Assembly: GCA_947074335.1 (NCBI GenBank)
Contig: CAMTPG010000095.1
Coordinates: forward strand, 1-8,449
Length of the DNA: 8,449 nucleotides
Direction of reading: 5' to 3'
From: an uncultured Parabacteroides sp.
GTDB lineage: Bacteria; Bacteroidota; Bacteroidia; Bacteroidales; Tannerellaceae
The position numbers and the translations under genes were made by a program. Positions 1-6,712 of the stretch are shown in pieces. Position 1 is the first letter of the stretch. The number at the start of each line of letters is the position of its first letter. The notes under the pieces were generated by a model. The model was not told where the DNA came from. It made no database searches and saw nothing but the letters and a program-made list of their open reading frames with translations.

Positions 1-224
1 TCGATGAAAAAAGCGGGGCAGAAAAGAAAACTGCGGCGCAAATGCTGGCACAGGCATCAACCTTGAAAGAGGCTATTGCAGTACTGGAGGATGGCATGAA
101 GGGCACATTGGCCGATTTTACCATTGCGATGGTTTCTGAAACGGCTTTGATGGATGTATTTCCATATAGTGCAGAACTGAGTGGTCCGAAATCGGAAGAG
201 GAGCTGATTGCCGAACAGAAATAA
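1..224 (+). CDS. DUF4494 domain protein, C-terminal part (5' end outside window)
   Basis: The reading frame is open from the window edge (first full codon at base 3) to a TAA at 222-224, giving about 73 residues. The visible tail begins DEKSGAEKK and continues through GMKGTLADFTIAMVSET and MDVFPYSAEL. From memory this closely matches the end of DUF4494, a protein of about 150-160 residues widespread in Bacteroidales and of unknown function. About half the protein is therefore missing on the left. The end is acidic and lysine-rich with no membrane segment, so a cytoplasmic location is likely. The stop lies only 20 bases before the yggS start on the same strand, which suggests co-transcription. 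In Bacteroidota genomes this family is often found just ahead of yggS, so a link to PLP homeostasis is possible but untested. Family assignment is fairly sure; function is unknown. Confidence 0.8.
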   Translation, partial: DEKSGAEKKTAAQMLAQASTLKEAIAVLEDGMKGTLADFTIAMVSETALMDVFPYSAELSGPKSEEELIAEQK

Positions 225-244
225 ATTCAGTAATCGCGCGAAAA

Positions 245-913
245 ATGGATATTGCGAAAAGAATCAACGATTTAAAAGCGGAACTGCCGGAACAGGTCAC
301 GCTGGTGGCTGTTTCAAAATTTCATCCGGCAGAATCGATTTGGGCGGCTTACGAGGCGGGACAACGCGTGTTTGGCGAAAGCCGGGCGCAGGAGTTGCTG
401 CCGAAACAAAAAACGCTGCCCGACGATATCGAATGGCATTTCATCGGCACGCTGCAGCGCAATAAGGTGAAAGATATTGCTCCTTTTATCTCGCTGATAC
501 AGAGCGTGGATTCGTACCGGCTGCTCGAAGAGATCAATAAGGAGGCGGCAAAGCATGATCGTGTTATCCGTGTGCTGCTCGAAATACATGTGGCTCAGGA
601 GGATTCGAAACACGGACTCACACAGAATGAGTGTCTGGAAATGTTGGCGATGACCGAATGGCAGTCGCTAAAACATATCCGGATTTGCGGCCTGATGGGC
701 ATGGCTACTTACACTGAAGACGAAGCGCTGATAACGACCGAATACAAACAATTGAAAAGCCTGTTTGATGCGGTTAAAGATACCTATTTCCGGACAAATG
801 ATTGTTTTTCAATTCTTTCGATGGGGATGAGTCATGATTATCAGATCGCCGTGCGCGAAGGAAGTACCATGATTCGTATCGGGACCGATATCTTTGGCGA
901 ACGCGAATATTGA
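245..913 (+). CDS. yggS: YggS/PLPBP-family pyridoxal-phosphate homeostasis protein
   Basis: This 222-residue protein belongs to the YggS/PROSC (PLPBP, COG0325) family. These single-domain TIM-barrel proteins resemble the N-terminal domain of alanine racemase, bind PLP and buffer its cellular level without a known catalytic reaction. The PLP-binding lysine is K25 in AVSKFHP. Other family signatures are FGESRAQE (43-50), WHFIGTLQRNK (64-74), the central GLMGMAT segment, and the phosphate-binding end SMGMSHDY (192-199) with STMIRIGTDIFGER (207-220). The length is normal for the family and all key positions are intact. The ATG at 245 places K25 where the family expects it; no Shine-Dalgarno sequence precedes it, as is usual in Bacteroidota. 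The gene sits 20 bases after the DUF4494 gene and about 80 bases before a flavoprotein gene. Family identity is very secure; the physiological role is inferred from homologues. Confidence 0.95.
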   Translation: MDIAKRINDLKAELPEQVTLVAVSKFHPAESIWAAYEAGQRVFGESRAQELLPKQKTLPDDIEWHFIGTLQRNKVKDIAPFISLIQSVDSYRLLEEINKEAAKHDRVIRVLLEIHVAQEDSKHGLTQNECLEMLAMTEWQSLKHIRICGLMGMATYTEDEALITTEYKQLKSLFDAVKDTYFRTNDCFSILSMGMSHDYQIAVREGSTMIRIGTDIFGEREY

Positions 914-930
914 AACGTATACATTTTTTG

Positions 931-970
931 ACAAAAATAGCTGTAAAGTAAAATTTATAGCTATTTTTGT
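931..970 (+). other. Long AU-rich hairpin between yggS and the DHOD-like gene
   Basis: The arms ACAAAAATAGCT (931-942) and AGCTATTTTTGT (959-970) are perfectly complementary over 12 bp. Pairing continues inward through one G-U and four A-U pairs, giving a 17-bp stem (931-947 with 954-970) and a 6-base loop. The right arm contains a TTTTT run, so the element could act as a weak terminator after yggS, an RNA-processing or stability element, or, as DNA, a dyad operator. TATTTTTG at 962-969 also fits the Bacteroidota -7 consensus, but I see no -33 element at the right distance. The structure is certain from the sequence; its function is not. Confidence 0.6.
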
Positions 971-995
971 TGGTAAGAATATAATAAAATCTGAC

Positions 996-1976
996 ATGAT
1001 TAACATAGAAACACAATATGCGGGCCTTAAATTGCGCAACCCGTTGATCGTGGCAAGCTCCGGCTTGACCAACAGTGCGGAACGCAACAAAGAATTTGAA
1101 AAGGCAGGCGCAGGCGCCATTGTGCTAAAATCACTTTTCGAAGAACAAATCGAATTACAGAGCAATCAGCTGATGCAGGAATCGCAGGATTATCCCGAAG
1201 CAGCTGATTACATTTCAGGATATGTGAAAGCTAACCAGATCAGTAACTATCTGGAACTGATCCGGAAAACAAAATCACTGTGTACTATTCCGATTATTGC
1301 CAGTATCAATTGCTATAAAGCAGATGCATGGACCGATTTTGCAGCTCAGATCGAAGAGGCAGGTGCCGATGCATTGGAATTGAATGTTTATTTCCTCGAA
1401 ACAGGTTTCGATTATAAATGGGAAGCGATGCGGGATATGTATGTAAACATCATCCGCAAAGTGAAACAGACCGTGAAAATTCCGGTCATGGTGAAACTGA
1501 GCAAAATGGTTGGCAACATTCCGGCTATCGCCAATACGCTGACGGTGAATGGTGCCGACGGACTGGTGCTGTTTAATCGTTTCTATCAGCCTGATATTGA
1601 TATCAATACCATGCAGATTGTATCTGGCAATGTATTCAGCAGTCATTCGGATTTGAGCGATACGCTGCGTTGGACAGCCATTGTAAGCGGTAAAGTGCGC
1701 GATGTAAGCGTGGCTTCGTGTACGGGCATTCAGGATTGGGAAGATGTAATTAAATGTTTGCTGGCCGGTGCCGATGCGGTTGAAATGTGCAGCTCGCTGT
1801 ATACGCATGGTCCGAGCATCATTTCGCAGATTCTGACTTGCGTGGAAGAGTGGATGAATCAGACTAAATATCAGTCGATCAGCGAATTTAAAGGAAAATT
1901 GAGTTATGCCAATATTCCGGATCCGGCGCTTTACGAACGCTCACAGTTTATGAAATATTTCTCAAATCGTGATTAA
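996..1976 (+). CDS. Dihydroorotate dehydrogenase-like flavoprotein
   Basis: This 326-residue protein has the FMN-binding TIM-barrel fold of the dihydroorotate dehydrogenase superfamily and resembles proteins annotated 'dihydroorotate dehydrogenase-like' in Bacteroides. The ATG at 996 is chosen because it starts the family N-terminus (MINIETQYAGLKLRNPLIV); an upstream TTG at 894 would only add 34 residues that overlap yggS and read through a hairpin. Visible elements are the first barrel strand NPLIVASSGLT, IPIIASINCYKADAW, the strand ending ALELN (126-130), the probable FMN-contacting lysine K167 in VMVKLSK, GLVLFNRFYQPDID (189-202), SSHSDLSDTLRW, and KCLLAGADAVEMCSSLY near the C-terminus. 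The NxSCPN-type substrate loop of true PyrD is absent: N130 is followed by VYFLET. It is thus probably not a pyrimidine-pathway enzyme, and its substrate is unknown. It is likely co-transcribed with yggS and ends at a strong terminator. Confidence 0.88.
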   Translation: MINIETQYAGLKLRNPLIVASSGLTNSAERNKEFEKAGAGAIVLKSLFEEQIELQSNQLMQESQDYPEAADYISGYVKANQISNYLELIRKTKSLCTIPIIASINCYKADAWTDFAAQIEEAGADALELNVYFLETGFDYKWEAMRDMYVNIIRKVKQTVKIPVMVKLSKMVGNIPAIANTLTVNGADGLVLFNRFYQPDIDINTMQIVSGNVFSSHSDLSDTLRWTAIVSGKVRDVSVASCTGIQDWEDVIKCLLAGADAVEMCSSLYTHGPSIISQILTCVEEWMNQTKYQSISEFKGKLSYANIPDPALYERSQFMKYFSNRD

Positions 1977-1988
1977 TACGATGTATTT

Positions 1989-2040
1989 CTGAAAGCCTCT
2001 TTTTACTTTTTCAATAGGTAAAAAGAGGCTTTCAGTTTTT
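1989..2040 (+). terminator. Strong intrinsic terminator after the DHOD-like gene
   Basis: An 18-bp perfect stem is formed by CTGAAAGCCTCTTTTTAC (1989-2006) and its exact complement at 2018-2035, with an 11-base loop and a TTTTT run at 2036-2040. It begins 12 bases after the stop codon at 1976 and should end the DUF4494-yggS-DHOD-like transcript. The T-run is also the start of the first copy of the 34-bp tandem repeat. Confidence 0.92.
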
Positions 2041-2139
2041 ATCTGTTTCTATAGAATAACCACCTTGCTGCTTTATCAGTTTCTTTATATTGATCACCTT
2101 GCTGTTTTATCCGTTTCTTTACACTGACAACATTGCTGA
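2037..2139. repeat. Degenerate 34-bp tandem repeat, about three copies
   Basis: The segment has a clear 34-base period. The block YTTTATCNGTTTCT recurs at 2037-2050, 2071-2084 and 2105-2118. The two complete units, 2061-2094 and 2095-2128, both start CACCTTGCTG and agree at 29 of 34 positions. The first copy is partial and merges with the terminator T-run; a last partial copy (AACATTGCTG) begins at 2129. There is no coding potential and no target-site or transposase signature. It could be slippage-derived intergenic DNA or a row of protein-binding sites ahead of the reductase gene. Confidence 0.75.
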
Positions 2140-2270
2140 TAAATAAAAAACCCACAATCGATAAGCATTCATCTGATTTTTAACTATTCGGATTATATTA
2201 TTTTTAATCTTTCTCTCCTTTTTCTTTGTTACAGGAATAGCTGATTTCAAACTTATTAAACCTCAGTGAT

Positions 2271-3944
2271 ATGAAACATCTGATTATCGGCGGTGTTGCC
2301 GGAGGTGCAACAGCTGCAGCCCGTTTACGAAGATTAAGCGAACATGATGAAATTATTCTGTTCGAAAAAGGTCCGTATATTTCGTATGCCAATTGTGGTC
2401 TGCCCTATTATATAGGCGATGTAATAAAACCTCGAAACAAGCTGTTTGTACAAACCGTTCAGGGCATTCATCAGCGGTTTTGCATTGATGTGCGTACCAA
2501 TCAGGAGGTTATTGCCATAGATCGCAGCAAAAAAGAGGTCTCGGTAAAAAAAACAGATTCCGGCGAAGTCTATACCGAATCGTACGATAAACTGATTATG
2601 GCTCCGGGAGCCGAACCGGTTCGACCGCCGCTCGAAGGTATTGATAATCCTAAAATCTTCACACTTCGCAATGTAGACGATACCGATCGCATCAAAACTT
2701 TTATCGACACGGCGAAACCTAAACATGCCGTTGTGATTGGTGGCGGTTTCATCGGACTCGAAATGACCGAGAATTTATATCGCCAGGGCATTCGGGTGCA
2801 TTTGGTTGAAATGTCGAAACAGGTAATGCCGCCACTCGATTTTGCCATGTCGGCCATTATTCACCACCATTTAAATAATAAAGGCATTTTACTGACCTTC
2901 GAAGATGGTGTGGATCATTTCGAAACAGCAGCCGATAAACTGGTTGTTCTGCTAAAGAGCGGCAAAAAAATCATAACCGATTTTGCTTTGCTCAGCATCG
3001 GCATCCGCCCGGATGTCAATCTGGCAAAAGCGGCCGGGCTAACAATCGGCATAACCGGCGGCATTCAGGTAAATCAACACATGCAAACTTCGGACCCTGA
3101 TATTTATGCCGTTGGCGATGCGGTAGAGGTATTAAATACGGTAATCAATAAACCGGCTCTGATTGCCTTGGCCGGACCGGCTAATAAACAGGCGCGCATT
3201 GCGGCCGATCATATTATTTTAAATTCCGAAAAATCGTACCCCGGATCAATCGGAACGAATGTTGCCAAAATATTTGATCTTACCGCCGGATCTGCCGGAA
3301 GCAATGTAAAAACTTTAAAAAAAGAGAATATTCCGCATTCGTCATCGTATGTACATTTAGGTTCGCATGCCGGTTATTATCCTGATGCACAGATGATATG
3401 CATTAAAATTCTGTTCGCTCCCGATACGGGACGCCTGCTCGGTGCTCATATTGTAGGCATGGAAGGAGTGGATAAACGGATCGAAATGTGTGCCGAAGTA
3501 ATTAAACGAAATGGTACAATTTATGACCTGACGGTTCTTGAACATGCCTATGCACCACCCTATTCATCGGCGAAAGATCCGGTTAATATTGCCGGTTTTG
3601 TGGCAGAAAATATACTGAACAAGTTGGTGCAAACCATTCAATGGCATGAGTTAAAAGATCTGCCTGACGATGTTGTGAAAATTGATGTGCGTACGCCCGA
3701 TGAAATTAAATCGACAGGAGCAATGCCTGGATTTATCAATATTCCGGTGGATGAATTGCGCGACCGGATGCAGGAAATCCCGAAAGATAAACCGATTATT
3801 TTAACCTGTGCCATCGGATTGCGGGGTTATATTGCTTATCGCATCCTGGCTCAAAACGGCTATGCCAATATAAGGAATCTCTCCGGCGGATACAGAACCT
3901 GGTATATGGCAACGACACCTGTAAAGGATTTTGATTCGAATTGA
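2271..3944 (+). CDS. CoA-disulfide/persulfide reductase with C-terminal rhodanese domain
   Basis: This 557-residue flavoprotein has two parts. Residues 1 to about 450 are a pyridine nucleotide-disulfide oxidoreductase of the CoA-disulfide reductase type: FAD-binding GGVAGGATAAARLRR (7-21), the single redox cysteine C42 in SYANCGLPYY, an NAD(P)H-binding GGGFIG motif (157-162) and DIYAVGDAVE (277-286), whose G-D pair contacts FAD. The dimerisation domain has Y369/Y370 (HAGYYPDA) and Y431 (APPYSSAKDP), matching active-site tyrosines of known CoADRs. Residues about 455-550 form a rhodanese domain, with IDVRTPDEI and a catalytic C513 in CAIGLRGY. The architecture matches the CoADR-rhodanese fusions and NADH-dependent persulfide reductase (Npsr), which reduce CoA disulfide or CoA persulfide and other sulfane sulfur. 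Longer Bacteroidota relatives also carry TusA/DsrE domains; this one does not. No signal peptide is seen, so it is cytoplasmic. No clear promoter is visible and no partner gene is adjacent on this strand. Confidence 0.92.
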   Translation: MKHLIIGGVAGGATAAARLRRLSEHDEIILFEKGPYISYANCGLPYYIGDVIKPRNKLFVQTVQGIHQRFCIDVRTNQEVIAIDRSKKEVSVKKTDSGEVYTESYDKLIMAPGAEPVRPPLEGIDNPKIFTLRNVDDTDRIKTFIDTAKPKHAVVIGGGFIGLEMTENLYRQGIRVHLVEMSKQVMPPLDFAMSAIIHHHLNNKGILLTFEDGVDHFETAADKLVVLLKSGKKIITDFALLSIGIRPDVNLAKAAGLTIGITGGIQVNQHMQTSDPDIYAVGDAVEVLNTVINKPALIALAGPANKQARIAADHIILNSEKSYPGSIGTNVAKIFDLTAGSAGSNVKTLKKENIPHSSSYVHLGSHAGYYPDAQMICIKILFAPDTGRLLGAHIVGMEGVDKRIEMCAEVIKRNGTIYDLTVLEHAYAPPYSSAKDPVNIAGFVAENILNKLVQTIQWHELKDLPDDVVKIDVRTPDEIKSTGAMPGFINIPVDELRDRMQEIPKDKPIILTCAIGLRGYIAYRILAQNGYANIRNLSGGYRTWYMATTPVKDFDSN

Positions 3945-4156
3945 TCCGTATCTATTATTGATTACGAATCTATCGAAGGGATGATCCGGGAAATGGATAG
4001 TGCCTTTGAGCTATATGCTTGTTATTGAGTAATAACTCAGAATCATCCGGTAAAAAACTACAGGTTTGTTGCAATCAGCCTGATATTAATACAAAAAAAC
4101 GCCGGTATAATCACTATCCGCATGACAAATAAATATCCGGGCATGATGTTTTCTAT
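3945..4156. other. Non-coding gap between convergent genes
   Basis: This is the space between the reductase stop and the terminator region near serS. I see no plausible gene, promoter or RNA gene on either strand. A few short inverted matches occur, for example TGAGT/ACTCA at 4026-4039 and an 8-bp pair at 3995-4002/4112-4119, but they are at the level expected by chance. Confidence 0.6.
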
Positions 4157-4200
4157 CAAAAACGGCTGCATTTCAATACAAAGAGATACAGCCGTTTTTT
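4157..4200 (-). terminator. Bidirectional intrinsic terminator between serS and the reductase gene
   Basis: AAAAACGGCTG (4158-4168) pairs perfectly with CAGCCGTTTTT (4189-4199), with a 20-base internal segment as loop. A T-run follows on each strand: TTTTTT at 4195-4200 on the + strand and TTTTT on the - strand. It lies 26 bases past the serS stop, so it most naturally terminates serS. It can also stop read-through from the reductase gene, about 210 bases after that stop. Confidence 0.82.
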
Positions 4201-4225
4201 ATGGAGTTCAACAGGTAATCTGTTG

Positions 4226-5500
4226 TTATTTGATCATATCAAATCCGGTATACGGAATCAATGCTTTCGGAATGCGGATGCCTTCGGCTGTCTGATGATT
4301 TTCAAGCAGCGCTGCCACGATGCGCGGTAATGCGAGTGCGCTTCCGTTTAATGTATGACAAAGCTGGGTTTTCTTGTTCTCATCGCGGTAGCGACACTTC
4401 AACCGGTTGGCCTGATAGCTTTCAAAGTTTGAAACCGAGCTTACTTCGAGCCAGCGCTGCTGGGCTTCAGAATAAACTTCGAAATCAAAACATAAAGCTG
4501 CCGTAAAGCTGATATCGCCACCACAAAGACGAAGAATGCGGTAAGGCAGTTCCAGCTTAATGAGCAGGTTTTCTACATGAGCCAGCATTTCCTGAAGCGA
4601 TTCGTAAGAATGTTCGGGTTTGTCGATGCGAACGATTTCCACTTTCGAGAATTCATGCAGACGGTTCAGTCCGCGTACATCTTTACCATACGAACCGGCT
4701 TCGCGGCGGAAACACTGCGTATAGGCACAATTCTTAACGGGTAAATCTTTCTCTTCCAGAATCACATCGCGGTAAATATTGGTAACAGGCACTTCGGCTG
4801 TCGGAATCAGATACAGATTATCGAGTGTGCAATGATACATTTGCCCCTCTTTATCAGGCAACTGACCTGTTCCGTATCCTGAAGCTTCGTTAACCAGTGT
4901 AGGCGGCATAATCTCCAGATAACCGGCATCGCGGGCCTCATCCAGAAAGAAATTAATCAGAGCACGTTGCAAACGGGCACCCTGACCTTTATAAACGGGA
5001 AAACCGGCACCGGTAATTTTAACACCCAAATCAAAATCAATCAGATCATATTTCTTCGCCAGATCCCAGTGAGGAATAGCATCCTGAGGCAAAGCTGTCT
5101 GCATGCCGCCGGTTTTCTCCACCACATTATCTTCAGCACATTTTCCTTCGGGAACACTGATATGCGGAAGGTTAGGAATGGTATACAGAATCGTCTGCAT
5201 TTCGTTAGATGCCTCATCCATAGCCTGCTGGATTGATTTATTGGCCTCTTTGATTTCGGCTACACGCGCTTTGGCTGTTTCGGCTTCCTCTTTTTTGCCC
5301 TCTTTCATCAGCATGCCGATGGTTTTGGAGGCGGAGTTCACTTCAGCCAGGTTTTTATCTAATTGATTTTGTGCACTGCGTCGTTTATCGTTCAATTCGA
5401 TCACCTTATCGATACAAGCCTCTGCATCTTTAAAGTGTTTCTTTTTGAGTGCGTTGATCACGCGTTCTCTCTCTTCGGTTATAACCTTAAGCGTCAACAT
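4226..5500 (-). CDS. serS: Seryl-tRNA synthetase (SerRS)
   Basis: This 424-residue class II aminoacyl-tRNA synthetase charges tRNA-Ser (and tRNA-Sec where present) with serine using ATP, in the cytoplasm. Residues about 1-110 form the usual N-terminal antiparallel coiled-coil arm that grips the long variable arm of tRNA-Ser; the segment is rich in charged heptads (KKKHFKDAEACIDKVIEL, KEGKKEEAETAKARVAEI). The catalytic core shows the TAEVP serine-binding motif (234-238), motif 2 FRREAGSYGKDVRG (264-277), and motif 3 with TLNGSALALPR (383-393), including the ATP-binding arginine R393. Length and motifs are normal and the protein ends FDMIK. The ATG at 5498-5500 gives the standard MLTLK start. 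It lies 100 bases after the NlpC gene on the same strand and has its own candidate -7 box, so both read-through and independent transcription are possible. Confidence 0.98.
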   Translation of the reverse strand: MLTLKVITEERERVINALKKKHFKDAEACIDKVIELNDKRRSAQNQLDKNLAEVNSASKTIGMLMKEGKKEEAETAKARVAEIKEANKSIQQAMDEASNEMQTILYTIPNLPHISVPEGKCAEDNVVEKTGGMQTALPQDAIPHWDLAKKYDLIDFDLGVKITGAGFPVYKGQGARLQRALINFFLDEARDAGYLEIMPPTLVNEASGYGTGQLPDKEGQMYHCTLDNLYLIPTAEVPVTNIYRDVILEEKDLPVKNCAYTQCFRREAGSYGKDVRGLNRLHEFSKVEIVRIDKPEHSYESLQEMLAHVENLLIKLELPYRILRLCGGDISFTAALCFDFEVYSEAQQRWLEVSSVSNFESYQANRLKCRYRDENKKTQLCHTLNGSALALPRIVAALLENHQTAEGIRIPKALIPYTGFDMIK

Positions 5501-5532
5501 ACCTTACTCGTTATTTATATTTTATTAAGGTG

Positions 5533-5540
5533 CAAATATA
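5533..5540 (-). promoter_or_regulatory. Candidate -7 box for serS
   Basis: On the - strand this reads TATATTTG, a perfect match to the Bacteroidota -7 consensus TAnnTTTG, 32 bases upstream of the serS start. The -33 region at 19-21 bases spacing reads roughly TGTTC rather than TTTG, so the promoter is plausible but incomplete. Confidence 0.45.
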
Positions 5541-5600
5541 CACAACATTTTCGATTAATGGAACAGCCTTTCGGGAGGAAAAACAAACGGATCGGGACAA

Positions 5601-6161
5601 TTATTTAACCCGACCGCCTGTAAGCCAGGTTTTAATGTAATAGGGCTCGCTGAGACTACTTATCATAACGCCTCCCGAAGTACTGGTATGAATAAAACGA
5701 CCGTTTTTCAGATAAATTCCCACATGATTAGGAATACCTCGTTTCGATCCGCCTGTACGAAAGAAGACCAAATCGCCTTCGCGTAAACCTTCACGACCAA
5801 TCTTCCGGCAATTCTGCTTCAGCATATCGGCCGATGAACGTGCCAGTTGTTTATCATAAACAAGACGATAAACCTGCGTTACAAAACCGGAACAATCGAT
5901 TCCGCTCTTTGTGGTTCCTCCCAAACGATGCGGAACGCCAAGCCAGCGTGCGCCTTCATTATAAAGAAATATATTATCATTAGGTGTGATGCGTACCCCA
6001 TAGATACGTTCGAGCTCTTTGGGACCTTTAAAATCGGCCGGCAAAGCAATTTGCTGTACTTTTCGTGTACCGCAACCCGACAACAAAACAAGCAGACAGC
6101 AAAACAGACTGGCAAAAAGTAATTTATAATGAATAGTAGAAATAGTTGTATCCGATTTCAT
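5601..6161 (-). CDS. NlpC/P60 (C40 family) cell-wall peptidase, lipoprotein
   Basis: This 186-residue protein has an N-terminal signal peptide: a hydrophobic stretch at about 13-27 and a lipobox LSGC with lipid-attachment C30, so it should be a lipoprotein of the cell envelope. The remainder is one NlpC/P60 domain, a cysteine peptidase fold that usually cleaves peptidoglycan stem peptides at gamma-D-glutamyl bonds. The catalytic triad is visible as C90 in SGIDCSGF, H146 in PNHVGIYL and H158 in GRFIHTST. GLREGDLVFF (125-134) is the usual strand before the first histidine. The protein is of the compact Spr/MepS type with no SH3 or LysM domain. The ATG at 6161 gives the full signal peptide; a GGAG at 6167-6170 is well placed before it. 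It is followed by serS on the same strand. Family assignment is very secure; the exact substrate is inferred from the family. Confidence 0.95.
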   Translation of the reverse strand: MKSDTTISTIHYKLLFASLFCCLLVLLSGCGTRKVQQIALPADFKGPKELERIYGVRITPNDNIFLYNEGARWLGVPHRLGGTTKSGIDCSGFVTQVYRLVYDKQLARSSADMLKQNCRKIGREGLREGDLVFFRTGGSKRGIPNHVGIYLKNGRFIHTSTSGGVMISSLSEPYYIKTWLTGGRVK

Positions 6162-6164
6162 AAA

Positions 6165-6216
6165 AGCTCCGTTTAATCAGGAGCTAAATGTACATAAATC
6201 TCGGAACTTCTCCGAG
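6165..6216 (-). promoter_or_regulatory. Two hairpins in the NlpC leader, one covering its GGAG
   Basis: Two perfect 6-bp hairpins fill most of the 59-base gap before the NlpC gene. The first pairs CTCGGA (6200-6205) with TCCGAG (6211-6216) around a 5-base loop. The second pairs AGCTCC (6165-6170) with GGAGCT (6180-6185) around a 9-base loop. On the - strand transcript, the second hairpin's 3' arm contains GGAG, 5 bases before the ATG, so it would hide the only Shine-Dalgarno-like sequence. No T-run follows either stem, so neither looks like a terminator. Confidence 0.45.
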
Positions 6217-6220
6217 TAAA

Positions 6221-6712
6221 TCAGGGAAGATCTATCACCGTCGGCATGGTTTCTTTACTATATACATAATTGGATAGCAGCACATATTTTTTGTATTCAT
6301 CTTTATCTATTTCATCATAGATGGTATCATATTTGCCATTATCATAAGTAATCCATAACTGTACAGCAATGATGTTCAAATCTTTATCCAAGGTAAAAAC
6401 ATAGGTTTCGAAATTATTGGTCTCCTTATCCTGTTGCATATAAATATCATAATATTGGGCTTTAGATAAATCATATTTATATTCTTCGGAAATCACATAA
6501 TTAATCATTGTATCGGGCAGAATTGCCATATCGGGCAGATGATTCGGATTTGAAAAGCAAGCCGTTTCTTTTATTTTCTTATAATAATCCTTATCCTGAT
6601 TATCATTAATAAAATCCTGGACGGCCTGATGGGTTACTTCGGTTGTGGACGAATGATTCGTGCATCTCACAAAACCCAGGATAACACACAGTATAACAAA
6701 CAACTCTTTCAT
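6221..6712 (-). CDS. Unrecognised exported protein, probable lipoprotein
   Basis: I do not recognise this 163-residue protein. The start at 6712 is chosen because MKELFVILCVILGF gives a typical short signal peptide; an in-frame ATG at 6737-6739 would add nine residues (MLFNLKRIT). A cysteine follows at C17 in FVRCTN, where a lipobox would be, but arginine before the cysteine and phenylalanine at -3 are poor fits. Secretion is therefore likely and lipid attachment uncertain. The mature part is hydrophilic, acidic and rich in Tyr, Asp, Lys and Asn, with YYDIYMQQDKETNNFETYVF leading into a likely beta-hairpin region (LDKDLNIIAVQLWITYDNGKY). No catalytic motif is apparent. The DNA is distinctly AT-rich (three sampled 60-base lines give roughly 25-32% GC, one near 43%) compared with near 48% in a sampled line of the NlpC gene. 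It lies between the rpmA terminator and the NlpC gene, same strand. Confidence 0.7.
   Translation of the reverse strand: MKELFVILCVILGFVRCTNHSSTTEVTHQAVQDFINDNQDKDYYKKIKETACFSNPNHLPDMAILPDTMINYVISEEYKYDLSKAQYYDIYMQQDKETNNFETYVFTLDKDLNIIAVQLWITYDNGKYDTIYDEIDKDEYKKYVLLSNYVYSKETMPTVIDLP

Noticed and set aside
962..969. TATTTTTG as a -7 box for the DHOD-like gene
   Set aside because: No TTTG at the required spacing; the nearest upstream TTTG (927-930) is about 31 bases away. The motif is explained by the hairpin arm.
894..995. Upstream TTG start at 894 extending the DHOD-like gene by 34 residues and overlapping yggS
   Set aside because: The extra segment is translated hairpin DNA with no family similarity; the family N-terminus starts at the ATG at 996.
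1275..1808. 177-residue open frame on the - strand inside the DHOD-like gene
   Set aside because: It is a shadow of the real gene in another frame; its composition (many His, Ile, Arg) and lack of any family features do not support coding.
2037..2139. CRISPR array
   Set aside because: The period is 34 bases in total with no unique spacers between repeats, so it is a simple tandem repeat.
2140..2270. Promoter for the persulfide-reductase gene
   Set aside because: The gap is AT-rich but I found no TAnnTTTG with TTTG at 19-21 bases; TTTCTTTG near 2221 is only a partial match.
3945..4156. Possible structured RNA from short inverted repeats (GGATAGTG/CACTATCC and GGATGAT/ATCATCC)
   Set aside because: Pairs of this length over such distances are expected by chance in a gap of this size, and there is no promoter.
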